NCBI GenBank assembly: GCA_021850095.1
Contig: JAJZRX010000006.1
Coordinates: 1-63,044 of the forward strand
Length of the DNA: 63,044 bases
Direction of reading: 5' to 3'
From: Deltaproteobacteria bacterium
GTDB lineage: Bacteria; Desulfobacterota; Desulfuromonadia; Geobacterales; Pseudopelobacteraceae
The notes under the pieces were generated by a model, which saw only the letters and a list, made by a program, of their open reading frames with translations, did not search any database and was not told the origin of the DNA. The position numbers and the translations under genes are program-made. Shown in pieces: positions 37,126-45,996 of this stretch (its first letter is position 1; the number at the start of each line of letters is the position of its first letter).

Positions 37126-39020
37126 TGGCCGGAAATCGCTTTCTGGACATCGACATCGGCGCGGCTTTTAGTGGCTTGGTCGAATTTTACACGCTGCCCA
37201 TCGGATACCGTTGCCAGATCAGCCGCATCCTTGACGATATGAGGAGTCAGTAAAATCATCAAATTGGTCTTGTTTCTGGTTTTGGTCTTGGTTTTAAACA
37301 GCCATCCCAAACCGGGAATATCCCCCAGAAAGGGGGTTTTTTGAATATTTTCCTCCTCGGTGTCCTGGATCAGACCGCCGATCACAACCGTTTCCTTGTT
37401 CTTGACCACAATGCTGGTTTTGGCGGCGCGTTTGGTGGTGATCAGGTCGATGGCATCACCTTTGCCTTTGACGGCCGATATCTCCTGGTTAATATCCAGA
37501 CGGATATAATCTCCCTCGCTGATCTGGGGCTTGATCTTCAGATTGATGCCGATGTCCTTGCGTTCAACCGACTCGGTCGTGCCGAACGTGCTTTGTGTTG
37601 ACGCCCCTTTGAAAGGGACATTTTCGCCCACATTGATTTCAGCCTCTTTGTTGTCCGACGTCAGAATGTTGGGGGTCGATAAAACATTCAGCAAGCCATT
37701 TTCATCAAGCGCTTTCAGGACCGCCGTCACATTGACCGGACTGGCCGAAAGGCTGGGCGTCATTTTGCCGCCCGCAGCAAGAATTTTTCCAAAATCACTC
37801 AAGGTGCCAAGCGGATCGTACATGCCGGCCACCGTCAAATACTGGTTGAGAACGGCTCCTCCGATAACCCCGCTTTGCATCCCCAACGCCCGGGATTTAT
37901 TCAGTGAAACCTCGGCGATCAGCACCTGCACAAAGACCTGCTTACTGCGGCGATCCAGCTTTTTTATGACCTGGGCCAGATTGCTGTAGTCGGTGGGAGA
38001 AGCCATGATCACCAGCGAATTGGAGGCCTTGTCGGGGGTGATGGTGACCTTGCCCCCTTCGAAGGGTGAAGTCTGGGGAGCGGCGGCCGCTCCGGGCTGG
38101 CCGGGTGCTGCCGCCGGGGCGCTGATGCCCTTGACGACGCCGTCCAGCACCTTGGCCATCTCGGTGGCATCGGTATTTTCCAGGTAGTAGACGTTGACTT
38201 TGCTGCTGGCCTCGGGCGGGGCCACGTCCAGCTTGGCCACCAGCTCGCGAACCGCACTTTTGGTGCTTTCGCTGCCGAAGACCAGCAGGGCGTTCAGACG
38301 CTGGTCGGCCAGAACGCTTCCTGTTCCGCCGCCACCGGCCGTCCCCGGCTGTCCGGCCGGTTTGGCTTCGGAACCGGTCAGCCACTGGCGAACCGTGGTG
38401 GCGGCGCTTTCGGCCGAGGCGTTTTTAAGATAGATGATCTCAAGCCCTTCGCGGGTGCGCTCGGTATCGATGGTCTGCAAAATCCCCTGCAGCTTGCGGA
38501 GATTGAGTGACGAGTCCACCATCAAAATCAGGTTGCCGGGACCAAAGGCCGAGATGTGGCCGTCTTTGGAGATCATGGGCTGCAGAAATGCCAGCGCCTC
38601 CTGGGCCGAAATATTGTCCAGCTTGGTGACCTGGGCCACGTAGTTTTCGTTGACCGGCAGGGCCTGCCCTTCCGGAAGCAGCGTAAAACCGGACTGGCGG
38701 GCGCTGGCGGAAGGGACGATCTTGGCGACCTTGCCGCTTTGCACCACGGTGAAGCCCTTCAGCTCCAATACCGAGACAAAAACGTTGTAGGCTTCTTCGT
38801 TGGAGAGCTTGGAGGGGGAGTAGACCGAAATCTTGCCTTTGACCCGGTCATCGAGAATGAAGTTTCTGCCGGTCAGGTCGCTGATGAATTTCACCATGGT
38901 GGAAATATCCACCTCGCTGAAATTGAGTACGACCCCTTTGCCGGCCGCCAGGGCCGGAGAGGTCTGCAGGATCACCGCCATCAGCAGGATGCAGAGGGTG
39001 CGTAAGAAGTAGTGTGTCAA
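37122..39020 (-). CDS. gspD: type II secretion secretin GspD, TTG start
   Basis: Outer-membrane channel of the type II system. I placed the start at TTG 39020-39018: GGAGG lies 7-11 bases upstream and the resulting MTHYFLRTLCILLMAVILQTSPALA is a good signal peptide (632 residues). The ATG at 39071 overlaps gspC by 38 bases and adds a charged stretch before the signal. N0-N3 domains are in the first half (VVLNFSEVDISTMVKFISDLTGRNFI) and the secretin core in the second (VFVQVLIAEVSLNKSRALGM; VPFKGAST; TKRAAKTSIVVKNKETVVIGGL). A Gly/Ala/Pro-rich loop sits in N3. Confidence 0.9.
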   Translation of the reverse strand: MTHYFLRTLCILLMAVILQTSPALAAGKGVVLNFSEVDISTMVKFISDLTGRNFILDDRVKGKISVYSPSKLSNEEAYNVFVSVLELKGFTVVQSGKVAKIVPSASARQSGFTLLPEGQALPVNENYVAQVTKLDNISAQEALAFLQPMISKDGHISAFGPGNLILMVDSSLNLRKLQGILQTIDTERTREGLEIIYLKNASAESAATTVRQWLTGSEAKPAGQPGTAGGGGTGSVLADQRLNALLVFGSESTKSAVRELVAKLDVAPPEASSKVNVYYLENTDATEMAKVLDGVVKGISAPAAAPGQPGAAAAPQTSPFEGGKVTITPDKASNSLVIMASPTDYSNLAQVIKKLDRRSKQVFVQVLIAEVSLNKSRALGMQSGVIGGAVLNQYLTVAGMYDPLGTLSDFGKILAAGGKMTPSLSASPVNVTAVLKALDENGLLNVLSTPNILTSDNKEAEINVGENVPFKGASTQSTFGTTESVERKDIGINLKIKPQISEGDYIRLDINQEISAVKGKGDAIDLITTKRAAKTSIVVKNKETVVIGGLIQDTEEENIQKTPFLGDIPGLGWLFKTKTKTRNKTNLMILLTPHIVKDAADLATVSDGQRVKFDQATKSRADVDVQKAISGQ

Positions 39021-39033
39021 GTGTGCCTCCGAA

Positions 39034-39918
39034 TCAGCGTATATCGTAATTGAACGTCGCCGGCTGTCCATCCCTGATCAGATCGAGTTTAAGACGATTT
39101 TGCCCCTTCAGGGCAATAAATGATTGCAGAGCCTTGTCGGGAGAATCCATCGGCAAGTCATTGAGGCGCAGGATCACGTCGCCGTTTTTGATGCCGATCA
39201 TCCCGAAAACGCCATTGGGCTTGACCTCCGAAGCGCGAAAACCTTCCACCTTGCCGTCTTTCTGACTGGGGAGCAGGCGGGCATCGGACATGGCCTGGGC
39301 CGGGTTGTCCAGAGCGGCGTTGAGCGCCCGCTGATCGATGATGTAACTGCCGCCCCCCTGATGGGCCACCGCCGTAACGCCGCTCGCTGCGGGCGACGGT
39401 GATGGGGCGGCAACGGCCGATGGCGGTGTCATCGGCGTCAGTAGTTCGACCTTTTTGTTATTAATAACGATGAAGGCCTTTTCCCGGCCCACATCAGCCA
39501 GACGCCCGGCGTCAAAGACCATGTCCCCCAACCGGAAGACCCGCTCTTCCTGTTTGGTCGTATGTCGCACCAAAGCAAAGGTTTCCCGGAAGGAGCCCAC
39601 CGCCGTTCCCAGCAGCAGCAGCTCGGCCGGAGCCGTGGCCGGCGCAGCCGAAGGTGAAGCCGCCGTGGCGGCGTGTGTTATCGGGGTCAGTTGCCCTTGA
39701 GTCGGCCTGCCGAACAGGCCGGCCGTCAGAATCGGAGCATAATAGGACAGATCTTCGGTGCGCGGCGCGGCGATGGGAGGGGCGGCAGCCTCTTTTCCGG
39801 CCTGGCCGAAAAAGGAGCTGCCCAGGCGGGAAGAAAGTCGATCGGAAGTGATGGCCGCCGCCAGCGCGATAATGGCGATGCCCAACAGACAGTTGATGAT
39901 GTTCAGGGTTCGTGACAT
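39034..39918 (-). CDS. gspC: type II secretion protein GspC
   Basis: Inner-membrane clamp that connects the platform to the GspD channel. One N-terminal membrane helix (IINCLLGIAIIALAAAI), a homology region (about residues 95-160, AELLLLGTAVGSFRETFALVRH) and a C-terminal PDZ domain (VFGMIGIKNGDVILRLNDLPMDSPDKALQ). Length 294. First of the gsp genes in transcription order; pseudopilin genes gspG-K and gspL/M are not in the window. Confidence 0.92.
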   Translation of the reverse strand: MSRTLNIINCLLGIAIIALAAAITSDRLSSRLGSSFFGQAGKEAAAPPIAAPRTEDLSYYAPILTAGLFGRPTQGQLTPITHAATAASPSAAPATAPAELLLLGTAVGSFRETFALVRHTTKQEERVFRLGDMVFDAGRLADVGREKAFIVINNKKVELLTPMTPPSAVAAPSPSPAASGVTAVAHQGGGSYIIDQRALNAALDNPAQAMSDARLLPSQKDGKVEGFRASEVKPNGVFGMIGIKNGDVILRLNDLPMDSPDKALQSFIALKGQNRLKLDLIRDGQPATFNYDIR

Positions 39919-39936
39919 GGAACCTGCAATTCGAAT

Positions 39937-39980
39937 GTGAATTCTGAATATTAATCCAGAAATTAAAATTCAGAATTCAC
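39937..39980. repeat. perfect AT-rich 13-bp inverted repeat
   Basis: GTGAATTCTGAAT (39937-39949) and its exact complement (39968-39980) flank an 18-base AT-rich loop, between dapF and gspC. No T-run follows. This could be an RNA stem, a weak terminator for dapF transcripts or a small repeat element; AT richness differs from the high-GC surroundings. Confidence 0.6.
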
Positions 39981-39998
39981 CATTGTTTTCTGTGTGTG

Positions 39999-40835
39999 TT
40001 ACAGCGAGATTTCCCCGCTGAAAACTTCGACCGCCGGGCCGGTCATGTAGATGTTGCCGTCCTCGGCCCACTCCATCTCCAGATCGCCGCCGGAAAGGTG
40101 GTTCAGAAGCTTCTTTTCGGTCAGGCCGTTCAGCACGCAGGCGGCGGTCACCGCGCTGGAGCCGGTGCCGCAGGCCAGGGTCTCGCCGGCTCCCCGCTCC
40201 CAGGTGCGCTGACGGATTTCCGTCCGGGAAATGATCTGGATAAACTCCACATTGGTGCGGCGGGGAAACAACTCGTGGTTTTCAATCAGCGGGCCGTAGG
40301 TGGCGACCGGGAAATTTTCAACATCATCCACAAAAATGACACAGTGCGGGTTGCCCATGGAAGCGCAGGTAATCCGGAAGGTACGGTCAAGAATCGTCAG
40401 CGGCTGGTCCACCACCTGGGCGGCCGGATCGCCGGTCATCGGTATTTCGGCCCGCGTCAGGCGCGGCGGCCCCATGTTGACGCGCACCTTTTCGACTGTG
40501 CCGTCCGCACCGCAAAAGAGCTGCAGCGTCAGAATACCCGCGCCGGTTTCAGCGGTGATTTCATTTTTTGAAACGATGCCATGGTCATAGGCATACTTGG
40601 CCACACAGCGGATGCCGTTGCCGCACATCTCGGACTCGGAGCCATCGGAGTTGAACATCCGCATGCGCACGTCGGCCACGTCCGACGGCATGATCAGAAT
40701 CAGTCCGTCCGAACCGATGCCGAAGTTGCGGTTTGAAACCTGTATGGCGGTCTGGCGAGGGTCGCTGACGTTCTCCTCAAAACAATTCACATAAACATAA
40801 TCATTTCCGGCGCCCTGCATCTTGGTGAATTTCAT
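39999..40835 (-). CDS. dapF: diaminopimelate epimerase
   Basis: Converts LL- to meso-diaminopimelate for lysine and peptidoglycan synthesis. Both catalytic cysteines are visible: [14 protein letters not shown] (about residue 70-83) and [10 protein letters not shown] (about 220-229). The start [15 protein letters not shown] is typical. 278 residues. It has its own promoter at 40853-40881, and the gsp genes follow about 80 bases downstream. Confidence 0.97.
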   Translation of the reverse strand: MKFTKMQGAGNDYVYVNCFEENVSDPRQTAIQVSNRNFGIGSDGLILIMPSDVADVRMRMFNSDGSESEMCGNGIRCVAKYAYDHGIVSKNEITAETGAGILTLQLFCGADGTVEKVRVNMGPPRLTRAEIPMTGDPAAQVVDQPLTILDRTFRITCASMGNPHCVIFVDDVENFPVATYGPLIENHELFPRRTNVEFIQIISRTEIRQRTWERGAGETLACGTGSSAVTAACVLNGLTEKKLLNHLSGGDLEMEWAEDGNIYMTGPAVEVFSGEISL

Positions 40836-40852
40836 CTAACCTGTCCCCTTAC

Positions 40853-40881
40853 TGTATAAAATTGACGTGGCAACATAGCAA
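40853..40881 (-). promoter_or_regulatory. sigma-70 promoter of dapF
   Basis: Minus strand: TTGCTA (40881-40876), 17-base spacer, TATACA (40858-40853). The predicted transcript start is about 11 bases ahead of the dapF ATG, giving a very short leader that just fits the AAGGGGACAGG region. Back to back with the plus-strand promoter at 40939-40967. Confidence 0.6.
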
Positions 40882-40938
40882 AAACAGCGCCCGGCAACAA
40901 GTAGTTTCGTCGCGCCACCGCTCCTGTAAACAGCGGGA

Positions 40939-40967
40939 TTGCCAACCCCTGGCGCAGAGGGTATACT
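40939..40967 (+). promoter_or_regulatory. sigma-70 promoter for the carbonic anhydrase-like gene and downstream run
   Basis: TTGCCA (40939-40944), 17-base spacer, TATACT (40962-40967). It lies 42 bases before the 41009 start. As the genes from 41009 to 50770 are separated by at most 137 bases, with no clear terminator, this promoter may also serve the restriction genes. Confidence 0.65.
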
Positions 40968-41008
40968 CGCCGGCGCTGCTATCGCCAACTCTCTGAAGGA
41001 ATGAAACC

Positions 41009-41536
41009 ATGATCCGACCGTTCCAGGGCATCCAGCCCAGTATCGATCCATCCGCCTTTATTGCCGAAACCGCCGTGATCATCGGCGATGTCCAGATCGG
41101 GCCGCAGGCCAGCGTCTGGTACAACTGCGTCGTGCGCGGCGACGTCAACCAGATCCGCATCGGAGCCCGCAGCAACGTGCAGGATCTCTCCATGCTGCAT
41201 GTCACCCACAAAAAACACGCCGACGATCCCGGCGCGCCGCTGATCATCGGCGATGACGTCACCATCGGCCACAGCGTGACCCTACACGGCTGCACCCTCA
41301 AGGACGGCTGCTTTATCGGCATGCAGGCCATGGTGATGGATCACGCCGTGGTGGGCGAAGGGGCCCTGATCGGAGCCCGGGCGCTGGTGACCGAGGGAAC
41401 GATCGTCCCGCCCAACACACTCTGGGTCGGCGCCCCGGCCAAATACAAGCGCGACCTGACCGAGTCCGAAGTGGCCTGGCTGAAGAAATCGCCCGGCAAC
41501 TACGTCAAGTATTCGTTGCAGTACATCAATGACTAA
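41009..41536 (+). CDS. gamma carbonic anhydrase-like protein (left-handed beta-helix)
   Basis: 175-residue hexapeptide-repeat protein of the YrdA/CaiE/PaaY class. Repeats of the type [IV]-G-x-x-x-x (VIIGDVQIGPQASVWYN) build the helix, and the three histidines that bind metal in gamma carbonic anhydrases appear in LHVTHKKH and IGHSVTLHGC. The acidic loop of archaeal Cam is absent, so activity is uncertain, as for most bacterial relatives. The stop is 18 bases before hsdR. Confidence 0.88.
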   Translation: MIRPFQGIQPSIDPSAFIAETAVIIGDVQIGPQASVWYNCVVRGDVNQIRIGARSNVQDLSMLHVTHKKHADDPGAPLIIGDDVTIGHSVTLHGCTLKDGCFIGMQAMVMDHAVVGEGALIGARALVTEGTIVPPNTLWVGAPAKYKRDLTESEVAWLKKSPGNYVKYSLQYIND

Positions 41537-41554
41537 TACGTCAAAAGGATAGTA

Positions 41555-44329
41555 ATGACCCCGGAAGCCAAAGCGCGACAACAGATCGACCATAAGCTCG
41601 AACAAGCGGGCTGGGTGGTCCAAGACATGAAGAAGATCAACCTGGGTGCCAGCCTGGGTGTTGTCGTGCGCGAATATTCCACTGACACAGGTCCGGCAGA
41701 CTACGTCCTGTTTGTGAACCGTGAACCGGTCGGGGTAATCGAGGCTAAACCAGACAACACCATTCTTGCTTTTGTTGAAGACCAGACCGAACGCTATGCC
41801 CGCAGCAGCCTCAAGTGGCGGCTGTCCTCCACGCCGCTCCGCTTCCTGTTTGAAAGCACCGGCCAGGTTATCCATTTCACCGATGGTGCTGATCCTGCGG
41901 CGCGTGCGCGAGAGATTTTCTGTTTTTTCAAACCTGAACAACTGGCCGAATGGCTCAGTAAAGCGGAATCATTTCGCCGCCGGCTTGCCGTTCGGATTCC
42001 GGAGCTACCGAACCGCAACCTGCGTGACTGCCAGATCTGCGCGGTGACCGGTCTGGAAAAGTCCCTTGCCCAGAATAAGCCCCGCGCCCTGGTGCACATG
42101 GCCACCGGTGCAGGCAAGACCTTCACTGCCATTACCTCGGTTTATCGCCTGCTCAAATACGGCGACGCCAAGCGGATTCTCTTTCTCGTAGATACCCGCA
42201 ACTTGGGAAAGCAGGCGCATCAGGAGTTCATGGCCTACACCCCGCCCGATGATGCCCGAAAGTTTACCGAACTGTACAATGTACAGCGCTTGAATGGCCC
42301 CACCATTGACCCGGCAGCCAAGGTTTGCATCAGTACGATTCAGCGGATGTACTCCATCCTCTCGGGTGAACCGATTGATGAGTCTGCCGAGGATGTGCCC
42401 CTTGACCAGATTGTTCAGACCGACAAACAGGCCAAGGTGGTACGCTACAACCCCGCCGTGCCGGTGGAAACCTTTGATGTCATCATCATCGACGAATGCC
42501 ACCGCAGCATCTACAACCTCTGGAAGCAGGTGCTCGACTACTTCGATGCCTTCCTGGTCGGACTCACCGCCACCCCCGACAAACGTACCTTTGGTTTCTT
42601 CAACGAAAATATCGTTGCCGAGTACACCTATGAGCAATCCGTCGCCGACGGCGTGAATGTGGGGTATGACGTCTACGAGATCGAAACCGAGATCACCAGG
42701 AAAGGGGCCGAGGTAAAGGCCAGGGAATGGGTGGATCACCGCGATCGCCAGACCCGGAAAAAACGCTGGGCCGAGGCCGAGGAGGATCTTCTCTACACCG
42801 GCAAGGAACTGGACAGGTCGGTGGTCAACACCAGCCAGATCCGGCAGGTGATTCAGGCCATGAAGACGGCGGTAGAAACCCAGATATTCCCCAGCCGTAA
42901 CGAGACCCCCAAGACGCTGATCTTTGCCAAGACCGACAGTCACGCCGACGACATCATCCAGATTGTCCGCGAGGTGTACAACCAGGGGAATGCCTTCTGT
43001 AAAAAGGTCACCTACAAGGCGGAAGAAGATCCGGACAGCATCCTCTCCAGCTTCCGCAATGACTATAACCCGCGCATTGCCGTTACCGTGGACATGATCG
43101 CCACCGGCACCGATGTAAAACCGTTGGAAGTGTTGCTCTTCATGCGTGATGTCCGCTCCAGGGGCTATTATGAGCAGATGAAGGGGCGGGGTGTCCGCAG
43201 TCTCGACCATGATGCCCTGAAGCGGGTCTCCAACAGCGCCGACAGCGCCAAGAGTCGTTTTGTTCTGATTGATGCCGTGGGGGTGGAAAAGTCACTCAAG
43301 ACCGAAAGCCGGCCGCTGGAGAAAAAACCATCCGTGCCGCTGAAAGATTTGATGATGGGTGTAGCCATGGGGCACCGGGATGAGGATACCGTGCTCAGCC
43401 TGGCTAATCGCCTGGTACGGTTGGCCAAGCAGTTGGACGACAAGGCGCTAGCAAGGATCGAAAAGAAATCCGGCGGAGTAGCTGTTGGCGCACTGGGGAA
43501 GACGCTGATTGCCGCCATCGACCCGGACCGGATCGTAGAAACCGCCATCGCCACCGCCCAGGCCAAGGGCATTACCCGCTCAGAAGAGACCTTGACTGAA
43601 GAAGAACTGAACGCCGCCCGTGCCCACTGCGTGGCCGCCGCTTGCGCCCCCTTTGACAATCCCGAGCTGCGGGATGAAATCGAAACGGCCCGCCGGGAGC
43701 GGGAGCAGATCATTGACCACATCAATCTGGATCAGGTCACTTTCTCCGGGTACAGCGCCCAGGCCGAAGATCAGGCGCACAAGGTCATCCAGACTTTTGC
43801 CGACTATATCGCCCGACACAAAGATGAAATCCAGGCGCTCAGTTTCTTCTACCAGCAGCCGTACCAGCGCCGTACCCTGACCTTTGAGATGATCGAAGAG
43901 CTGCACGATGCCTTGAGCCGGCCGCCGTTGATGCTGACCACCGAACGGCTCTGGAGCGCCTATGCCCGAGTGAAGAGTGGGCAGGTGACTGGCGCCGATA
44001 CCAAGCGGCAACTGACCGACCTGGTGGCCCTGGTTCGTTTTGCCATCGGATTGGACGAGGAGTTGAAGCCGTTCCGTGATCAGGTGGACAAGCGTTTCCA
44101 GGAATGGATCTTCCGCCACAACGCCAGGCGCACCACCGCCTTCAGCACTGAACAGACCGAATGGCTGCGGCTGATGAAGGATCATATCGCCTCCAGTTGT
44201 TGTATTACCCGTGATGATTTCGACTATGCCGAGTTTGCCGCCAAGGGAGGGTTGCAGAAGGTGTGGGGGCTGTTTGGCAAGGAGTTGGATGAAGTGATGA
44301 ATGAAATGAATGAGGAGTTGGTTGCGTGA
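41555..44329 (+). CDS. hsdR: type I restriction enzyme R subunit
   Basis: Motor and nuclease of a type I restriction system: it translocates DNA and cuts far from the site. In order: PD-(D/E)xK nuclease domain (GPADYVLFVN ... GVIEAKPD, about residues 46-67), helicase Walker A MATGAGKTFTA (about 180-190), Walker B DECHRS (about 312-317), motif VI-like YYEQMKGRGVRS (about 535), and an EcoEI-R-like C-terminal domain. 924 residues. AAAGGATAG precedes the ATG. The order R-S-(two genes)-M is unusual. Confidence 0.95.
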   Translation: MTPEAKARQQIDHKLEQAGWVVQDMKKINLGASLGVVVREYSTDTGPADYVLFVNREPVGVIEAKPDNTILAFVEDQTERYARSSLKWRLSSTPLRFLFESTGQVIHFTDGADPAARAREIFCFFKPEQLAEWLSKAESFRRRLAVRIPELPNRNLRDCQICAVTGLEKSLAQNKPRALVHMATGAGKTFTAITSVYRLLKYGDAKRILFLVDTRNLGKQAHQEFMAYTPPDDARKFTELYNVQRLNGPTIDPAAKVCISTIQRMYSILSGEPIDESAEDVPLDQIVQTDKQAKVVRYNPAVPVETFDVIIIDECHRSIYNLWKQVLDYFDAFLVGLTATPDKRTFGFFNENIVAEYTYEQSVADGVNVGYDVYEIETEITRKGAEVKAREWVDHRDRQTRKKRWAEAEEDLLYTGKELDRSVVNTSQIRQVIQAMKTAVETQIFPSRNETPKTLIFAKTDSHADDIIQIVREVYNQGNAFCKKVTYKAEEDPDSILSSFRNDYNPRIAVTVDMIATGTDVKPLEVLLFMRDVRSRGYYEQMKGRGVRSLDHDALKRVSNSADSAKSRFVLIDAVGVEKSLKTESRPLEKKPSVPLKDLMMGVAMGHRDEDTVLSLANRLVRLAKQLDDKALARIEKKSGGVAVGALGKTLIAAIDPDRIVETAIATAQAKGITRSEETLTEEELNAARAHCVAAACAPFDNPELRDEIETARREREQIIDHINLDQVTFSGYSAQAEDQAHKVIQTFADYIARHKDEIQALSFFYQQPYQRRTLTFEMIEELHDALSRPPLMLTTERLWSAYARVKSGQVTGADTKRQLTDLVALVRFAIGLDEELKPFRDQVDKRFQEWIFRHNARRTTAFSTEQTEWLRLMKDHIASSCCITRDDFDYAEFAAKGGLQKVWGLFGKELDEVMNEMNEELVA

Positions 44330-44470
44330 ACGGCACATAACTCCCCCTAACCCCCTCTTAGCTTAAGAGGGGGAACTAAAGTCTTTAAGCTCCTCCCCTT
44401 AAGTTAAGGGGAGGCGGGGGTGGGGTTATGTTTGGTTTGGTTAATTGAGATTGAGGAGTTGGTGGCGTGA
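44311..44470 (+). repeat. 19-bp direct repeat at the hsdR end and hsdS start
   Basis: TGAGGAGTTGGTTGCGTGA (44311-44329, the last codons and stop of hsdR) recurs as TGAGGAGTTGGTGGCGTGA (44452-44470), one mismatch, where it supplies the ribosome-binding site and the GTG start of hsdS. The 122 bases between hold the palindromic element 44336-44430. It looks as if an hsdR-hsdS overlap (stop TGA inside GTGAGTG) was split by an insertion that copied the junction. Confidence 0.85.
44336..44430. repeat. 95-bp palindromic REP/MITE-like element
   Basis: Two hairpins in tandem: CCCCCTCTTA/TAAGAGGGGG (44351-44360 and 44364-44373) and CCTCCCCTTAA/TTAAGGGGAGG (44392-44402 and 44404-44414). They are enclosed by CATAAC (44336-44341) and GTTATG (44425-44430), with C-runs and G-runs just inside that also pair. 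This is the design of short non-autonomous intergenic repeats. It may also act as an RNA structure that lowers hsdS relative to hsdR. No ORF inside. Confidence 0.8.
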
Positions 44471-45996
44471 GTGATTTTGAAATTCCTACCGGTTGGGAGC
44501 TAACAAACCTAGAATCCGTGGTAGACTTTCTGGATTCGCAGCGAGAGCCGGTTAATTCGTCTGAAAGAGAAGCAAGAATCAAAGACAAGCCTATAACGGA
44601 ATTATTTCCGTATTACGGTGCTACGGGACAAGTTGGCTGGATTGATGCTTTTCGTTCAGAAGGTGAATCAGTGTTACTTGGTGAGGACGGCGCACCATTT
44701 CTTGACCCAAACAAAGATAAGGCTTATCTCGTAACCGGTCACTACTGGGTTAATAATCACGCTCATATTCTTAGTGGTTTCAATAATTGTCTAAGTACCA
44801 GGTTTCTCTGCTACCAGTTGAATACGGTTGATTACAGTGGTTTTGTCACTGGTACTACACGCTTGAAGTTGACCAGTTCTGCTATGAAGCAAATTCCCTT
44901 TCTGCTTGCACCATACAACGAACAAACCCGCATCGTCGAAAAACTCGAAGAACTTTTCTCCGACCTCGATGCCGGCGTAGCCGAACTCAAAGCCGCGCAA
45001 AAGAAGCTGGCTCAATACCGCCAGTCGCTGTTGAAATCGGCAGTGGAGGGAGCGCTTACTGCTGAATGGCGTACCAAAAACAAGCCCAAAGAGACCGGCG
45101 CGCAGCTCTTGGAGCGTAGCCTGAAAGAACGCCGTGCCCGCTGGGAAGAGAAGCAGCTTGCTAAGTTCAAGGAGCAGGGTAAAACCCCGCCCAAAGGGTG
45201 GCAGGACAAGTATCCCGAGCCGGTGCAACCGGATACCGCCAATCTGCCGGAATTGCCGGAGGGGTGGGTGTGGACTGGATTTGAAGCATTAGCGGATGGA
45301 CTGCCGAATAGCTTAAAAGCAGGTCCATTTGGAAGCGCTCTTAAAAAAGAATATTACGTAAGTAAGGGGTATAAAATTTATGGACAAGAACAAGTAATTC
45401 GTGATGACCCTTATTACGGTGATTACTACATATCAGAAGAGAAATACAGAGAGCTAATCTCCTGTGCCGTTAAACCAGGAGATATTTTAGTTAGTCTTGT
45501 TGGGACTACAGGCAAAGTGTTAGTTCTTCCTGATGATGCGCATAAAGGAATTATTAACCCACGATTACTTAAAATCAGTCTTTTGCCAAGCAATGTGGAT
45601 CCCAACTACTTAAAACTGGTACTTGAATCTCCCTATGCTCGACATTTTTTTAAAATCAATGCACATGGCGGGACAATGGAAATTCTGAATCTTGGAATTC
45701 TCAAGTCATTGCCGGTGATGCTACCTTCAATTGAAGAACAAAAGTTAATTGTCGAAACTGTAAACGACCAAAAATCAGAAATTGATCGACAAGTTGTGGC
45801 TCTCGAATTTTCCCTCACCCAAGCCGCCGCCCAGCGAAAAAAAATCCTCAAATCCGCCTTCTCCGGCCAGCTTGTTCCGCAAGACCCGGATGACGAACCG
45901 GCCAGCGTGTTGCTGGGGCGAATTCAAGAAGAACGAAAAGCATCAAACAAAACCAGTAAGACAACAGTAAAACCCCGGAGGAAACCATCATGCTGA
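44467..45996 (+). CDS. hsdS: type I restriction specificity subunit S
   Basis: DNA-recognition subunit that directs both methylation and cutting. Two target-recognition domains lie at about residues 5-150 and 270-420, each followed by a conserved helical spacer (LPLAPYNEQTRIVEKLEELFSDLDAG-type in the middle; LPSIEEQKLIVETVNDQKSEID near the end). Both recognition domains are clearly more AT-rich than the spacers. Start GTG 44467 with GAGGAG 10 bases upstream. 509 residues. The stop overlaps the ATPase gene by 7 bases. Confidence 0.93.
   Translation: MSDFEIPTGWELTNLESVVDFLDSQREPVNSSEREARIKDKPITELFPYYGATGQVGWIDAFRSEGESVLLGEDGAPFLDPNKDKAYLVTGHYWVNNHAHILSGFNNCLSTRFLCYQLNTVDYSGFVTGTTRLKLTSSAMKQIPFLLAPYNEQTRIVEKLEELFSDLDAGVAELKAAQKKLAQYRQSLLKSAVEGALTAEWRTKNKPKETGAQLLERSLKERRARWEEKQLAKFKEQGKTPPKGWQDKYPEPVQPDTANLPELPEGWVWTGFEALADGLPNSLKAGPFGSALKKEYYVSKGYKIYGQEQVIRDDPYYGDYYISEEKYRELISCAVKPGDILVSLVGTTGKVLVLPDDAHKGIINPRLLKISLLPSNVDPNYLKLVLESPYARHFFKINAHGGTMEILNLGILKSLPVMLPSIEEQKLIVETVNDQKSEIDRQVVALEFSLTQAAAQRKKILKSAFSGQLVPQDPDDEPASVLLGRIQEERKASNKTSKTTVKPRRKPSC

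Noticed and set aside
44336..44430. Insertion sequence or intrinsic terminator of hsdR
   Set aside because: Too short for a transposase and no T-run directly after either hairpin; better described as a REP/MITE-like element, though some termination is possible.
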